A stretch of 64,000 bases of DNA. Origin: Mycobacterium paraense (GTDB taxonomy: Bacteria; Actinomycetota; Actinomycetes; Mycobacteriales; Mycobacteriaceae). The stretch lies in assembly GCF_002101815.1 (NCBI RefSeq), contig NZ_LQPM01000008.1, positions 124,001-188,000 of the forward strand, in the 5' to 3' direction. Every line of letters starts with the position of its first letter. The first letter of the stretch is position 1. Below are positions 35,040 to 44,246 of this stretch, in pieces. The position numbers and the translations under genes are program-made. A model generated the notes under the pieces. That model ran no database searches. It was not told the DNA's origin and saw only the letters and a program-made list of their open reading frames with translations.

Positions 35040-36281
35040 ATGACTGCCATGACTGCCGCCACCCCCACTGCAGGGCGAACGTGGACGCCACGGATCGCCG
35101 CGCAGCTGGCTGTGCTGGCCGCCGCGGCGTTCACCTACGTCACCGCGGAAATCCTGCCGGTCGGTGCCCTGTCGGCGATCGCGCGCAACCTGCACGTCAG
35201 CGTGGTCCTGGTCGGCACCCTGCTGTCCTGGTACGCGCTGGTGGCGGCGCTGTCGACGTTCCCGCTGGTGCGCTGGACGGCCCACTGGCCGCGCCGGCGC
35301 GCGCTGGTTTTCAGCCTGGTCTGCCTGACGGTGTCGCAGCTGATCTCGGCGCTGGCGCCCAACTTCGCGGTGCTCGCCGTCGGGCGGGTGCTGTGCGCGG
35401 TCACCCACGGCCTGCTGTGGTCGATCATCGCCCCGCTCGCCACGCGGCTGGTCCCGCCGAGCCACGCCGGCCGCGCCACCATGTCGATCTACGTCGGCAC
35501 CAGCCTGGCGCTGGTGATCGGGAGCCCGCTCACCGCCGCCTTGAGCCTGATGTGGGGCTGGCGGCTGGCCGCGGCCTGCGTCACCGTCGCCGCGGCCGTC
35601 GTCACCCTGGCCGCCTGGCTGTTGCTGCCCCAGCTGGTGCTCACCGACGACCAGCTCAAGTGCGTCGGTCCGCGCGCCCGGCACCACCGCAATCCCCGGC
35701 TGATCGTCGTCAGCCTCATCACCATGGTCGGGGTGACCGGCCATTTCGTGTCCTACACCTACATCGTGGTGGTCATCCGCGACGTGGTCGGCGTGCGCGG
35801 ACCGAACCTCGCCTGGGTGCTGGCCGCCTACGGCGCGGCCGGGGTGATCGCCGTCGGCTTGGTGGCGCGGTCCCTGGACCGCCGGCCCAAGAGCGCCGTC
35901 ATCCTGTGCATGGCGGGCCTGACCGCCGCGTTCACGGTGCTCACCGCGCTCGCCTTCGGCTTCGCACCCGCCGCGGCAACGGCCCTCGTCGGGACCGCCG
36001 CGATCGTGTTGTGGGGTGCCATGGCCACCGCCGTGTCGCCGATGCTGCAAGCCGCCGCGATGCGGAACGGCGCCGACGACCCCGACGGCGCGTCGGGCCT
36101 GTACGTGACGGCGTTCCAGGTCGGGATCATGGCCGGCTCGCTGGCGGGCGGCCTGATCTATGAGCGCAGCGTCGCGCTGATGCTGAGCGCCTCGGCGGGC
36201 TTGATGGCCGCCGCCCTGGTCGCCATGGCGGCCAACCGGCAGACGCTGGACGTTGCCCCGGCAAGCTCACGCAATTCATAG
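35040..36281 (+). CDS. MFS transporter, Rv0191-like
   Basis: This 413-residue major facilitator protein has 12 likely spans. The N-terminal half resembles the drug:H+ antiporter DHA1 family (AEILPVGALSAIA, FSLVCLTVSQLISALAPNF). The length equals recalled Rv0191. The substrate is not known; an efflux role is likely by family. The ATG at 35040 follows a weak site; the second Met at 35049 is an alternative. Confidence 0.88.
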   Translation: MTAMTAATPTAGRTWTPRIAAQLAVLAAAAFTYVTAEILPVGALSAIARNLHVSVVLVGTLLSWYALVAALSTFPLVRWTAHWPRRRALVFSLVCLTVSQLISALAPNFAVLAVGRVLCAVTHGLLWSIIAPLATRLVPPSHAGRATMSIYVGTSLALVIGSPLTAALSLMWGWRLAAACVTVAAAVVTLAAWLLLPQLVLTDDQLKCVGPRARHHRNPRLIVVSLITMVGVTGHFVSYTYIVVVIRDVVGVRGPNLAWVLAAYGAAGVIAVGLVARSLDRRPKSAVILCMAGLTAAFTVLTALAFGFAPAAATALVGTAAIVLWGAMATAVSPMLQAAAMRNGADDPDGASGLYVTAFQVGIMAGSLAGGLIYERSVALMLSASAGLMAAALVAMAANRQTLDVAPASSRNS

Positions 36282-36399
36282 CTGCGCAGGTCAGCGCCAC
36301 CAATCGGGCCGTACCCGGTCCGGTCGTCGCTCGCCGAAGAGGTAGCCGGCCTGCGCGCTATGCCACACTATTTCCCAGATAGCGACTGGAGGGATGCAT

Positions 36400-37389
36400 A
36401 TGTCGAAGGGCCTCTTCGCGGCGCTGAAGGCAGCCGGAGTGGCGTCAATGTTCGGTGTGCTGGTGCTCAGCGCCGGCCCCGCGCTGGCGGACCCGGATCC
36501 CGCCCCCGGCGACCCCGGGGTCGTCGCACCGCCCGGACCGCCCGCGCCGCCTGCGGCACCCGACCCGCTGGCCGCGCCGCCGCCCCCGTTCGCGCCGCCG
36601 CCGTTGCCCTTCCCGGGTGCGGCGCCCGCGGCGGCGGGTCCCGCCGCCGGGCAGAACCCGACGGCGTTCACCGGCACCCCGCCCTTCGGGCCGCCGGCGA
36701 TCGTGCCGAAGAACGGTTCGACGGTGGGCGTCGGCCAGCCGATCATCATCAACTTCCCCGGGCGGGTCGACGACGCCGGCGCCGCGATCGACGCCGTGCA
36801 CGTGATGTCGACCCCGCCGGTGCCGGGCAAGTTCTACTGGATGACCCCGACGCAGCTGCGCTGGCGGCCGCTGAGCTTCTGGCCCGCTCACACCGACGTG
36901 ACCGTCGACGCGGGCGGCACCGTGTCCAGCTTCCACACCGGGGACACCCTGATCGCCACCGCCGACGACTCCACCCACCAGCTGACCGTGACGCGCAACG
37001 GCACCGTGGAGAAGACGATCCCCATGTCGATGGGCATGACGTCCGGCAACCACCAGACGCCCAACGGCACCTACTACGTCCAGGAGAAAATGCCCTCGGT
37101 GGTGATGGACTCCTCGACCTACGGGGTCCCGGTCAACTCGACCTACGGCTACAAGGTCACCGTCGAGCTGGCCGTCCGGTTCGACAACGTCGGGGACTTC
37201 GTGCACAGCGCCCCGTGGTCGGTGGACGACCAGGGCAAGCGGGACGTCAGCCACGGCTGCATCAACATCAGCCCGTCCAACGCGAGGTGGTTCTTCGACA
37301 ACTTCGGGCCGGGGGATCCGATCATCGTGAAGAACTCCTCCGGCGGCGACTACAAGAAGAACGACGGCTCGGCCGACTGGATGAACTGA
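36400..37389 (+). CDS. L,D-transpeptidase (YkuD), LdtMt4/Rv0192-like
   Basis: The enzyme forms 3-3 cross-links in peptidoglycan. The 329 residues start with a signal peptide (cleavage after ALA, residue 30), then a Pro/Ala-rich linker (about 31-100), an Ig-like domain (about 101-185) and a YkuD domain with HGC at 285-287 (Cys 287 catalytic) and [12 protein letters not shown] 36400 is preferred to 36394 because GGAGGG ends exactly at 36393. Carbapenems are known to target this class. The terminator at 37412-37444 follows. Confidence 0.92.
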   Translation: MSKGLFAALKAAGVASMFGVLVLSAGPALADPDPAPGDPGVVAPPGPPAPPAAPDPLAAPPPPFAPPPLPFPGAAPAAAGPAAGQNPTAFTGTPPFGPPAIVPKNGSTVGVGQPIIINFPGRVDDAGAAIDAVHVMSTPPVPGKFYWMTPTQLRWRPLSFWPAHTDVTVDAGGTVSSFHTGDTLIATADDSTHQLTVTRNGTVEKTIPMSMGMTSGNHQTPNGTYYVQEKMPSVVMDSSTYGVPVNSTYGYKVTVELAVRFDNVGDFVHSAPWSVDDQGKRDVSHGCINISPSNARWFFDNFGPGDPIIVKNSSGGDYKKNDGSADWMN

Positions 37390-37411
37390 TCGCTCCAACG
37401 CCGACGTAAAG

Positions 37412-37444
37412 GCCCCCACATTCGACGCGAAGGTGGGGGCTTTT
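37412..37444 (+). terminator. Intrinsic terminator after the L,D-transpeptidase gene
   Basis: GCCCCCAC (37412-37419) pairs with GTGGGGGC (37433-37440), and inside it TTCG pairs with CGAA around an ACG loop. Four T follow (37441-37444). This is the best intrinsic terminator in the window and isolates the next TetR gene. Confidence 0.85.
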
Positions 37445-37476
37445 GCTTGTGGTGGCCTCTTCCGTGGCCCGCCGGT

Positions 37477-37496
37477 TATGTATAGCATCATACATA
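37477..37496. promoter_or_regulatory. Dyad over the start codon of the TetR gene, candidate operator
   Basis: TATGTAT (37477-37483) and ATACATA (37490-37496) form a perfect 7-bp dyad around AGCATC, and the last A is the first base of the ATG at 37496. The site is AT-rich in a GC-rich genome. Self-repression by the TetR protein is the simplest reading. Confidence 0.6.
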
Positions 37497-38083
37497 TGCG
37501 CAGCCCCCGCGAGCGGATGGTGGTGTCCGCCGCGCTGCTGATCAGGGAGCGCGGCGCGCACGCCACCGCCATCTCGGACGTGCTCGAGCACAGCGGCGCG
37601 CCGCGCGGGTCGGCCTATCACTACTTCCCGGGCGGGCGGACTCAACTGCTCTGCGAAGCCGTCGACTACGCGGGCGACCACGTCGCCGCGATCATCGCCG
37701 ACAGCGAGGGCGGCCCCGAGCTGCTGGACACGCTGATCGACAAGTACCGCCGGCAGCTCCTGGAGACCGACTTCCGCGCCGGCTGCCCGGTCGTCGCGGT
37801 CTCCGTCGAAGCGGGCGACGGGTCCGATCGCGAACGCATGGCCCCGGTCGTCGAGCGCGCCGCGGCGGTGTTCGACCGCTGGTCCGACCTGATCGCCCAG
37901 CGCTTCATCGCCGACGGCGTCGCGGCCGACCGCGCCCGCGAATTCGCGGTGCTGGCGACCTCGGCGCTGGAGGGCGCGATCGTGCTGGCCCGGGTGCGGC
38001 GCGACCTCACCCCGCTCGACGTCGTCCGCCGCCAGCTGCACCGACTGCTCGAAGCCGAGCTCTCCGAAGGGAATTCGCGATGA
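37496..38083 (+). CDS. TetR-family regulator, LmrA/YxaF type, Rv0196-like
   Basis: The 195 residues contain a TetR helix-turn-helix (about 6-55; AISDVLEHSGAPRGSAYHYFPGG) and a C-terminal domain close to LmrA/YxaF proteins, which sense flavonoids or drugs in Bacillus. I chose the ATG at 37496 rather than an upstream start inside the terminator. It overlaps the next gene as ATGA, so it likely controls that oxidoreductase as well as itself. Confidence 0.9.
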   Translation: MRSPRERMVVSAALLIRERGAHATAISDVLEHSGAPRGSAYHYFPGGRTQLLCEAVDYAGDHVAAIIADSEGGPELLDTLIDKYRRQLLETDFRAGCPVVAVSVEAGDGSDRERMAPVVERAAAVFDRWSDLIAQRFIADGVAADRAREFAVLATSALEGAIVLARVRRDLTPLDVVRRQLHRLLEAELSEGNSR

Positions 38084-40311
38084 CCACCACCGACTGGCAG
38101 CCGACCGCCTGCATCCTGTGCGAATGCAACTGCGGGATCATCGTGCAGGTCGAGGACGGCCGGCTGGCGCGCATCCGGGGCGACAAGGAGCACCCCGGGT
38201 CGCAGGGGTACACCTGCAACAAGGCGCTGCGGCTGGACCACTACCAGAACAACCGCGCCCGCCTGAGGGCGCCGATGCGGCGCCGCGCCGACGGGACCTT
38301 CGAGGAGATCGACTGGGACACTGCGATCGTCGAGATCGCCGAGGGGTTCAAGCACATCCGCGATGCCTACGGCGGGGACAAGATCTTCTATTACGGCGGC
38401 GGCGGGCAGGGCAACCACCTGGGCGGCGCCTACAGCGGCGCGTTCCTGAAGGCCCTCGGTGCGCGCTACCGCTCGAATGCGTTGGCGCAGGAGAAGACCG
38501 GCGAGGCCTGGGTCGACGCGCACCTGTACGGCGGTCACACGCGGGGCGAGTTCGAGCACGCCGAGGTGTCGGTGTTCGTGGGGAAGAACCCGTGGATGTC
38601 GCAGAGCTTTCCGCGGGCCCGCGTGGTGCTCAACGAGATCGCCAAGGACCCGGCCCGCTCGATGATCGTCATCGATCCGGTCGTCACCGACACCGCGAAG
38701 ATGTCCGACTTCCACCTGCGGGTGCGGCCCGGAACCGACGCCTGGTGCCTGGCGGCCCTGGCCGGGATCCTCGTCCAGGAAAACCTTTGCGACGAAGCGT
38801 TTCTCGCCGAGCACGTGCGCGGCGCCGACGCCGTCCGCGCGGCGCTGCGCGAGGTCCCGGTCGCCGACTACGCGCAGCGCTGCGGCGTCGACGAGGAACT
38901 GCTGCGCGCGGCCGCGCGGCGCATCGGCGCCGCCGCCAGCGTCGCGGTGTTCGAGGACCTCGGGGTGCAGCAGGCGCCCAACAGCACCCTGTGCTCGTAT
39001 CTGAACAAGCTGCTGTGGATCCTCACCGGCAACTTCGCGAAAAAGGGTGGCCAGCACCTGCATTCGTCGTTCGCCCCGCTGTTCAGCCAGGTCACCGGGC
39101 GCACGCCGGTCACCGGTGCGCCCGTCATCGCCGGGCTGATACCGAGCAACGTGGTGCCCGAGGAGATCCTGACCGACCACCCGGACCGCTTCCGGGCCAT
39201 GATCGTCGAGAGCAGCAATCCCGCGCACTCGCTGGCCAACTCGGCCGCGTGCCGCGAGGCCTTCGGCGCGCTGGAACTGATGGTGGTCGTGGACGTCGCG
39301 ATGACCGAGACCGCGCGGCTCGCCCATTACGTGCTGCCGGCGGCGTCGCAGTTCGAGAAGCCCGAGGCCACCTTCTTCAACTTCGAGTTTCCCGCCAACA
39401 CCTTTCAGTTGCGCCGGCCGCTGCTGCCGCCGCTGCCGGGTACGCTGCCCGAACCGGAGATCTGGGCGCGCCTGGTGCGCGCCCTCGGCGTGCTCGACGA
39501 CGCCGAGCTGCGGCCGCTGCACGACGCCGCGCGGCGCGGCCGTCAGGCCTACGCCGAGGCGTTCCTCACCGCCGTGGCCTCCAATCCCACTGTGGCCAAA
39601 CTGGTTCCGTACGTGCTCTACGAGACGCTGGGGCCCACGCTGCCCGACGGGTTGGCCGGCGCCGCCGCCGCGTGGGGGCTGGCCCAGAAGACCGCCATGG
39701 CCTACCCCGAGGCCGTCCGGCGAGCCGGCCACGCCGACGGCAACGCGCTGTTCGACGCGATCCTGTCCAGCCCGTCGGGCGTCACCTTCACCCGGCACGA
39801 ATACGAGGACGACTTCGCGCTCATCGGCCACGCCGACCGCAAGATCGCCCTGGAGATCCCCGAAATGCTGGACGAACTAAGGGCTTTGGCGGCGGCGCCG
39901 CCGCGGCTGACCACCGCGGAGTTCCCGATCGTGCTGTCCGTCGGCGAGCGGCGCGCCTACACCGCCAACGACATCTTCCGCGACCCGTCCTGGCGCAAAC
40001 GCGACGCCGACGGGGCGTTGCGGGTCAGCGTGGAGGACGCCCAGGCCCTGGGGCTCACCGACGGGCAACGGGCCCGGGTCAGCACCGCGGCGGGCAGCGC
40101 CGAGGTGGCCGTCGAGATCACCGAGACCATGCTGGCCGGGCATGCCGCGCTGCCCAACGGTTTTGGCCTCGACTACGTCGACGAGGACGGCAACACCGTC
40201 GTCCCGGGCGTCGCCCCGAACGCGCTCACCTCGACGGAATGGCGCGACCCCTACGCCGGCACGCCGTGGCACAAGCACGTGCCCGCCCGGATCGAAGCAT
40301 GCTCGCGGTAG
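38080..40311 (+). CDS. Molybdopterin-dependent oxidoreductase, Rv0197-like
   Basis: The 743 residues have an N-terminal [4Fe-4S] site (Cys 11, 14, 18 and 46; CILCECNCG and GYTCNKA), molybdopterin-binding regions with YGGGGQGNHLGGAYSG and a C-terminal ADHL-type domain (RVSTAAGSAEVAVEI). It belongs to the DMSO reductase superfamily. There is no Sec or Tat signal, so it is cytoplasmic. The residue that would coordinate molybdenum is unclear near ALAQEKTGEAWVDAHL. The electron acceptor is unknown. Confidence 0.9.
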   Translation: MTTTDWQPTACILCECNCGIIVQVEDGRLARIRGDKEHPGSQGYTCNKALRLDHYQNNRARLRAPMRRRADGTFEEIDWDTAIVEIAEGFKHIRDAYGGDKIFYYGGGGQGNHLGGAYSGAFLKALGARYRSNALAQEKTGEAWVDAHLYGGHTRGEFEHAEVSVFVGKNPWMSQSFPRARVVLNEIAKDPARSMIVIDPVVTDTAKMSDFHLRVRPGTDAWCLAALAGILVQENLCDEAFLAEHVRGADAVRAALREVPVADYAQRCGVDEELLRAAARRIGAAASVAVFEDLGVQQAPNSTLCSYLNKLLWILTGNFAKKGGQHLHSSFAPLFSQVTGRTPVTGAPVIAGLIPSNVVPEEILTDHPDRFRAMIVESSNPAHSLANSAACREAFGALELMVVVDVAMTETARLAHYVLPAASQFEKPEATFFNFEFPANTFQLRRPLLPPLPGTLPEPEIWARLVRALGVLDDAELRPLHDAARRGRQAYAEAFLTAVASNPTVAKLVPYVLYETLGPTLPDGLAGAAAAWGLAQKTAMAYPEAVRRAGHADGNALFDAILSSPSGVTFTRHEYEDDFALIGHADRKIALEIPEMLDELRALAAAPPRLTTAEFPIVLSVGERRAYTANDIFRDPSWRKRDADGALRVSVEDAQALGLTDGQRARVSTAAGSAEVAVEITETMLAGHAALPNGFGLDYVDEDGNTVVPGVAPNALTSTEWRDPYAGTPWHKHVPARIEACSR

Positions 40312-40320
40312 AGCGGGGCC

Positions 40321-42306
40321 CTAGTTCCAGATCCTGACCCGGCGCTGCGGCTCGAGGTACAGCGCGTCGCCCTCGGTCACGTCGAAGGCGTCGTAGAACG
40401 CGTCCATGTTGCGGACGACGCCGTTGCACCGGAACTCCGGTGGCGAATGCGGGTCCACCGCCAACCGCCGGATGGCCTCGGCATCACGGGATTTGGTGCG
40501 CCACACCTGCGCCCAGCCGTAGAAGACGCGCTGCACGCCGGTGAGCCCGTCGATCACCGGGGCGGGTTCGCCGTTCAGTGACAGCTGGTAGGCCAGCAGC
40601 GCGATGGACAGCCCGCCGAGATCGCCGATGTTCTCGCCGACGGTGAACGCGCCGTTGACGTGGTACTTGGCGTCGAGCGCCCTGGGCGTGTACCCGTCGT
40701 ACTGCTCGATCAGGGCCTTGGTGCGGGCGGCGAACTCGGTGCGGTCGTCATCGGTCCACCAGTCGACCAGGTTGCCGTCGCCGTCGTACTTGGCGCCCTG
40801 GTCGTCGAAGCCGTGCCCGATCTCGTGGCCGATCACCGACCCGATCCCGCCGTAGTTGGCGGCGTCGTCGGCCTCGGCGTCGAAGAACGGCGGCTGCAGA
40901 ATGGCTGCGGGGAAGACGATTTCGTTCATCCCCGGGTTGTAGTAGGCGTTGACAGTCTGCGGCGTCATGAACCACTCGTCGCGGTCCACCGGGCCGCCGA
41001 GCTTGGCCAGCTCGCGGTCGTGGTTGACCGCGTACCCGCGCTGGTAGTTGCCGTACAGGTCGTTGCGGTCGATCACCAGCGCCGAGTAGTCCCGCCACTT
41101 GGCCGGGTAGCCGACCTTGGCGGTGAACTTCTCCAGCTTGGTCAGCGCGCGCTCGCGGGTCTGCGGCGTCATCCAGTCCAGCTCGCTGATGGACAGGCGG
41201 TACGCCGCCTTCAGGTTGTCCACCAGGGCGTCGATGCGGGCCTTGGCGCCCGGTGGGAAATGCCGCTGCACGTAAAGCTTTCCGACGGCGTCGCCCAGCA
41301 GGCCCTCCACCAGCGACACCGCCCGCTTCCAGCGCTCGCGGATCTGCTCGGCGCCGGTCAGCAGGCGACCGTAGAAATCGAAGTCCGCGGCGACGAGGTC
41401 GTCGGTCAGCCAGGCCGCGCGGGCGCGGATCACCCGCCAGCGCGCCCAGCGCTTCCAGTCCTCGATGTCTTCGCTGGCCCACAGGGCCGCGAAGGCGGTC
41501 AGGTAATCAGGTTGGCGCACAACCACTTCCGCGAGGGCATCGGGGGAGCCGCCCAGGGCGAGCGCCCACCCGTTCCAGTCGAAGCCCGCCGCCTCGTCCG
41601 CCAGCCCGGCGAAGGCGCGCAGGTTGTAGGTGAGGTCGGCGTCGCGGCGCTTGACCACGTCCCAGTGCGCGGCCGCGAGTTTGCTCTCCAGCGCCACGAT
41701 CCGGGCCGCGGTGTCGGCGTGATCGCCGCCGAAGACGAGGCCGAACATCCGCGCGATGTGCTCCGGGTAGGCGGCCAGCACGGCGGCGTGCTGCTCCTCG
41801 CGGAAGTACGACTCGTCGGGCAGGCCGATGCCGGACTGGGAGAAGTGCACCAGGTAGCGGGCGGAGTTCTTGGCGTCGGTGTCCACATAGAAGGCCACGC
41901 CGCCGCCGACCCCGGTGCGCTGCAGGGCGCCGATCACGGCGGCCAGCGCGTCGCGATCCGCGCAGTCGTCGATCAGCGCCAGCTCGTCGAGCAGCGGGGC
42001 CAGGCCGCGGCGCTCGACGGCCTGCTCGTCGAGGAAGCTGCCGTAGAGGTCGCCGATGCGTTGCGCATCAGTTTCCGCGGTGCCCGCGGTGGGTTCCTGC
42101 CGGCTGGCCTCCTCGATCAGGTCGCGGACCTGCTCCTCGGCGCGGTCGTAAAGCGCGCGGAAGGCGCCGTCGGTCGCCCGGTCCGGGGGGATCTCGTAGT
42201 CGGCCAGCCAGCGGCCGTTGACATGGCCGAACAGGTCGTCTTGGGGGCGGGCGTTCGCGTCGACAAAGCTCAGGTCGACGCCCGATCGGATGGCCTCTAC
42301 AGTCAC
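40321..42306 (-). CDS. zmp1: Zmp1, M13 zinc metalloprotease
   Basis: This 661-residue neprilysin-like protease has zinc ligands His 494, His 498 and Glu 558 in HEIGH and GENIGDLGG, with catalytic Glu 495, the substrate motif NAYYNPGMNEI and the ending RRVRIWN. It matches Rv0198c along its length. In M. tuberculosis Zmp1 is secreted without a classical signal and limits inflammasome activation and phagosome maturation. The start is GTG 42306, divergent from omamA by 42 bases. Confidence 0.97.
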   Translation of the reverse strand: MTVEAIRSGVDLSFVDANARPQDDLFGHVNGRWLADYEIPPDRATDGAFRALYDRAEEQVRDLIEEASRQEPTAGTAETDAQRIGDLYGSFLDEQAVERRGLAPLLDELALIDDCADRDALAAVIGALQRTGVGGGVAFYVDTDAKNSARYLVHFSQSGIGLPDESYFREEQHAAVLAAYPEHIARMFGLVFGGDHADTAARIVALESKLAAAHWDVVKRRDADLTYNLRAFAGLADEAAGFDWNGWALALGGSPDALAEVVVRQPDYLTAFAALWASEDIEDWKRWARWRVIRARAAWLTDDLVAADFDFYGRLLTGAEQIRERWKRAVSLVEGLLGDAVGKLYVQRHFPPGAKARIDALVDNLKAAYRLSISELDWMTPQTRERALTKLEKFTAKVGYPAKWRDYSALVIDRNDLYGNYQRGYAVNHDRELAKLGGPVDRDEWFMTPQTVNAYYNPGMNEIVFPAAILQPPFFDAEADDAANYGGIGSVIGHEIGHGFDDQGAKYDGDGNLVDWWTDDDRTEFAARTKALIEQYDGYTPRALDAKYHVNGAFTVGENIGDLGGLSIALLAYQLSLNGEPAPVIDGLTGVQRVFYGWAQVWRTKSRDAEAIRRLAVDPHSPPEFRCNGVVRNMDAFYDAFDVTEGDALYLEPQRRVRIWN

Positions 42307-42348
42307 CCCGCCATCCTTCCATCTTCTTTTGGATGCAACGATCGGCCC

Positions 42349-43023
42349 ATGTCAGACCGCGAAGACGACGCCGAACCCGCCGCCGAGGTCGATTCCGAAG
42401 ACGACGTCGATGTCGAGGACGACGCCGAATCCGAGGACGAGGACGCCCCCGAGCCCGAGCCGGCGGCCCCCCGGATCTTCTCCCCGTACGGCGTCGCGTC
42501 CGCCGTCCTGGCCGTGCTGGCGGTGGCCGCCGTGGTGTTCGGCTACTTCATCTGGTCCGCGCACCGCGACGAGCTCGCCGAGCGCAGCTACCTGACCCGC
42601 GTCATGCAGACCGCCGCGGAGTGGACCGGCGTGCTGATCAACATGAACAGCGGCAACATCGACGCCAGCCTGCAGAAGCTGCACGACGGCACGGTCGGCG
42701 AGCTCAACACCGACTTCGACGCGGCCGTGCAGCCCTACCGGCAGGTGGTGCAGAAGCTGCAGTCGCAGAGCGCCGGCCGGATCGAGGCGGTGGCGATCGA
42801 GACGGTGCACCGCGACCTGGACACCCAGCCCGGAGTGTCGAGGCCGGTGGTGACCACCAAGCTGCCGCCGTTTGCCACCCGCACGGACTCGGTGATGCTG
42901 ATCGCGACGTCGGTCAGCGAGAACGTCGGGGCCAAGCCGCAGGTGGTGCACTGGAACCTGCGGCTCGACGTCTCCAACGTCGACGGCAAGCTGATGATCT
43001 CCGGGCTGGGATCCATCCGATGA
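42349..43023 (+). CDS. omamA: OmamA, orphaned Mce-associated membrane protein A
   Basis: The 224 residues comprise an acidic N-terminus (about 45 residues of Asp/Glu), one membrane span at about 50-70 (GVASAVLAVLAVAAVVFGYF) and a Mam-like NTF2 domain. This matches Rv0199, reported to stabilise Mce transporters and to be needed for cholesterol and fatty acid use. The start is ATG 42349. The next gene starts in an ATGA overlap. The build is the same as that of the mam proteins at 12.7-15.8 kb. Confidence 0.92.
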   Translation: MSDREDDAEPAAEVDSEDDVDVEDDAESEDEDAPEPEPAAPRIFSPYGVASAVLAVLAVAAVVFGYFIWSAHRDELAERSYLTRVMQTAAEWTGVLINMNSGNIDASLQKLHDGTVGELNTDFDAAVQPYRQVVQKLQSQSAGRIEAVAIETVHRDLDTQPGVSRPVVTTKLPPFATRTDSVMLIATSVSENVGAKPQVVHWNLRLDVSNVDGKLMISGLGSIR

Positions 43024-43709
43024 GGAACATCTGGCGACTGCTGGCCTTCGACATCGTGGCGCCCCTGGCCGCCATCGCAGCCCTGCTGGCGATCGGGATG
43101 GTCCTCGGCTGGCCGCTGTGGTGGGTGTCGGGATGCACGGCGCTGTTGGTGCTGATCGCCGAGGGCGTGGCCGTGAACTTCTGGCTGCTGCGCCGCGATT
43201 CGGTCAGCGTCGGCACCGACGACGACGCGCCCGGGCTGCGGCTGGCCGTGGTGGTGCTGTGCGCGGCCGCGCTGTGCGCGGCGGTGCTGACCGGCTACAC
43301 GCACTGGACGCGTCCCGACCGCGACTTCAGGAAGGACTCCCGGGAGGTGGTTCAGGTCGCCACGGGGATGGCCGAGGCGATGGCGTCGTTCACGCCCAGC
43401 GCCCCGACCAGCTCCATCGACCGGGCCGCGGCGATGATGATGCCCGAGCAGGCCGACGCGTTCCGCGAGCAGTACAAGAAGTCGAGCGCCGATCTGGCCC
43501 AGCACAACGTCACGGCGCAGGCCGCCACGCTGGCGGCCGGCGTCGAGGCCCTCGGGCCGTCGGCGGCCAGCGTGGCCGTGATCCTGCGCGTGACGCAGAA
43601 CGCGCCCGGCCAGCCTCCGAGTCAGGTCGCCCCGGCGCTGCGGGTGACCCTGGCCAAGAAGGGCGGCACCTGGCTGGTGGCCGACGTGCGGCCGATCAAT
43701 TCGCGGTGA
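43020..43709 (+). CDS. omamB: OmamB, orphaned Mce-associated membrane protein B
   Basis: The 229 residues have two N-terminal spans (about 7-53), a third at about 75-95, and a Mam-type domain ending WLVADVRPINSR. The length equals recalled Rv0200, the partner of OmamA. It is coupled to omamA by ATGA. It is convergent with the small HTH gene, which ends on the next base. Confidence 0.9.
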   Translation: MRNIWRLLAFDIVAPLAAIAALLAIGMVLGWPLWWVSGCTALLVLIAEGVAVNFWLLRRDSVSVGTDDDAPGLRLAVVVLCAAALCAAVLTGYTHWTRPDRDFRKDSREVVQVATGMAEAMASFTPSAPTSSIDRAAAMMMPEQADAFREQYKKSSADLAQHNVTAQAATLAAGVEALGPSAASVAVILRVTQNAPGQPPSQVAPALRVTLAKKGGTWLVADVRPINSR

Positions 43710-44246
43710 TCAGTCGGATTCGGTCGGCCGCGCGGACTTCACCTTGACGAACCGATCCGACAGCCGGCGCATCCGGATCATCAGCGCGGACGTCGGGCTG
43801 ATGCTGCCGTCGAGGTAGGTGCCCAGCTCCTCCGCCGACACCCCGATGCGCGACGCGAATTCCTGTTCGCCCAGGCCCGACCGGTCGATCAATAGCCGCA
43901 CGTGGCGGGCGACCTCGGCGCGCTCGTTGGCCTCCAGGTGGGTGCGGGCGCGCTCCAGCACCTCCCACAGGGCCTTGGAGATGCCCGACGGCCGCGTCCC
44001 CTCGAGGACCTCCTCGACCTGGCGGGCGGTCCGCCCGTACGGGTCGCGCTTCAGGGCGGCGGCGATGCGCTTCCAGGTGGCGATGTCACCACTCTGCAGG
44101 GCCGACCGGATGGCGGCCGTCGGCCAGAACTCCACCGGCTGGTCGGGGTCCGGAAGCGGCCCGACGGGCCCGCCGTTGGATCTGCGCTGGTCGCCGGCGG
44201 GCCGCTGGGGTGGCGGCGCCGGGCGTCGCTCGGATGCCAACGTCAC
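43710..44246 (-). CDS. Small helix-turn-helix protein coupled to mmpL11, Rv0201c-like
   Basis: The 178 residues include a Pro/Arg-rich N-terminus and a C-terminal XRE-like helix-turn-helix (LIDRSGLGEQEFASRIGVSAEELGTYLDGS). The middle part (SALQSGDIATWKRIAAALKRDPYGR) is conserved in mycobacteria but unassigned. The GTG at 44246 overlaps the mmpL11 stop as GTGA and has GGAGGCGAGG before it. It could regulate mmpL11 or neighbours; there is no direct evidence. Confidence 0.82.
   Translation of the reverse strand: MTLASERRPAPPPQRPAGDQRRSNGGPVGPLPDPDQPVEFWPTAAIRSALQSGDIATWKRIAAALKRDPYGRTARQVEEVLEGTRPSGISKALWEVLERARTHLEANERAEVARHVRLLIDRSGLGEQEFASRIGVSAEELGTYLDGSISPTSALMIRMRRLSDRFVKVKSARPTESD

Noticed and set aside
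36394..36399. ATG at 36394 as start of the L,D-transpeptidase
   Set aside because: The GGAGGG ribosome binding site directly abuts it, while it is six bases from the ATG at 36400.
37666..39831. A 721-codon open frame on the minus strand opposite the molybdopterin oxidoreductase and TetR genes
   Set aside because: It is antisense to well-supported genes and has the Arg/Gly/Val-rich make-up of a GC-rich shadow frame, with no recognisable motif.
40660..42348. Long plus-strand frame opposite zmp1, continuing into omamA
   Set aside because: Only the part from ATG 42349 is real; the rest is antisense to Zmp1, whose motifs are intact.
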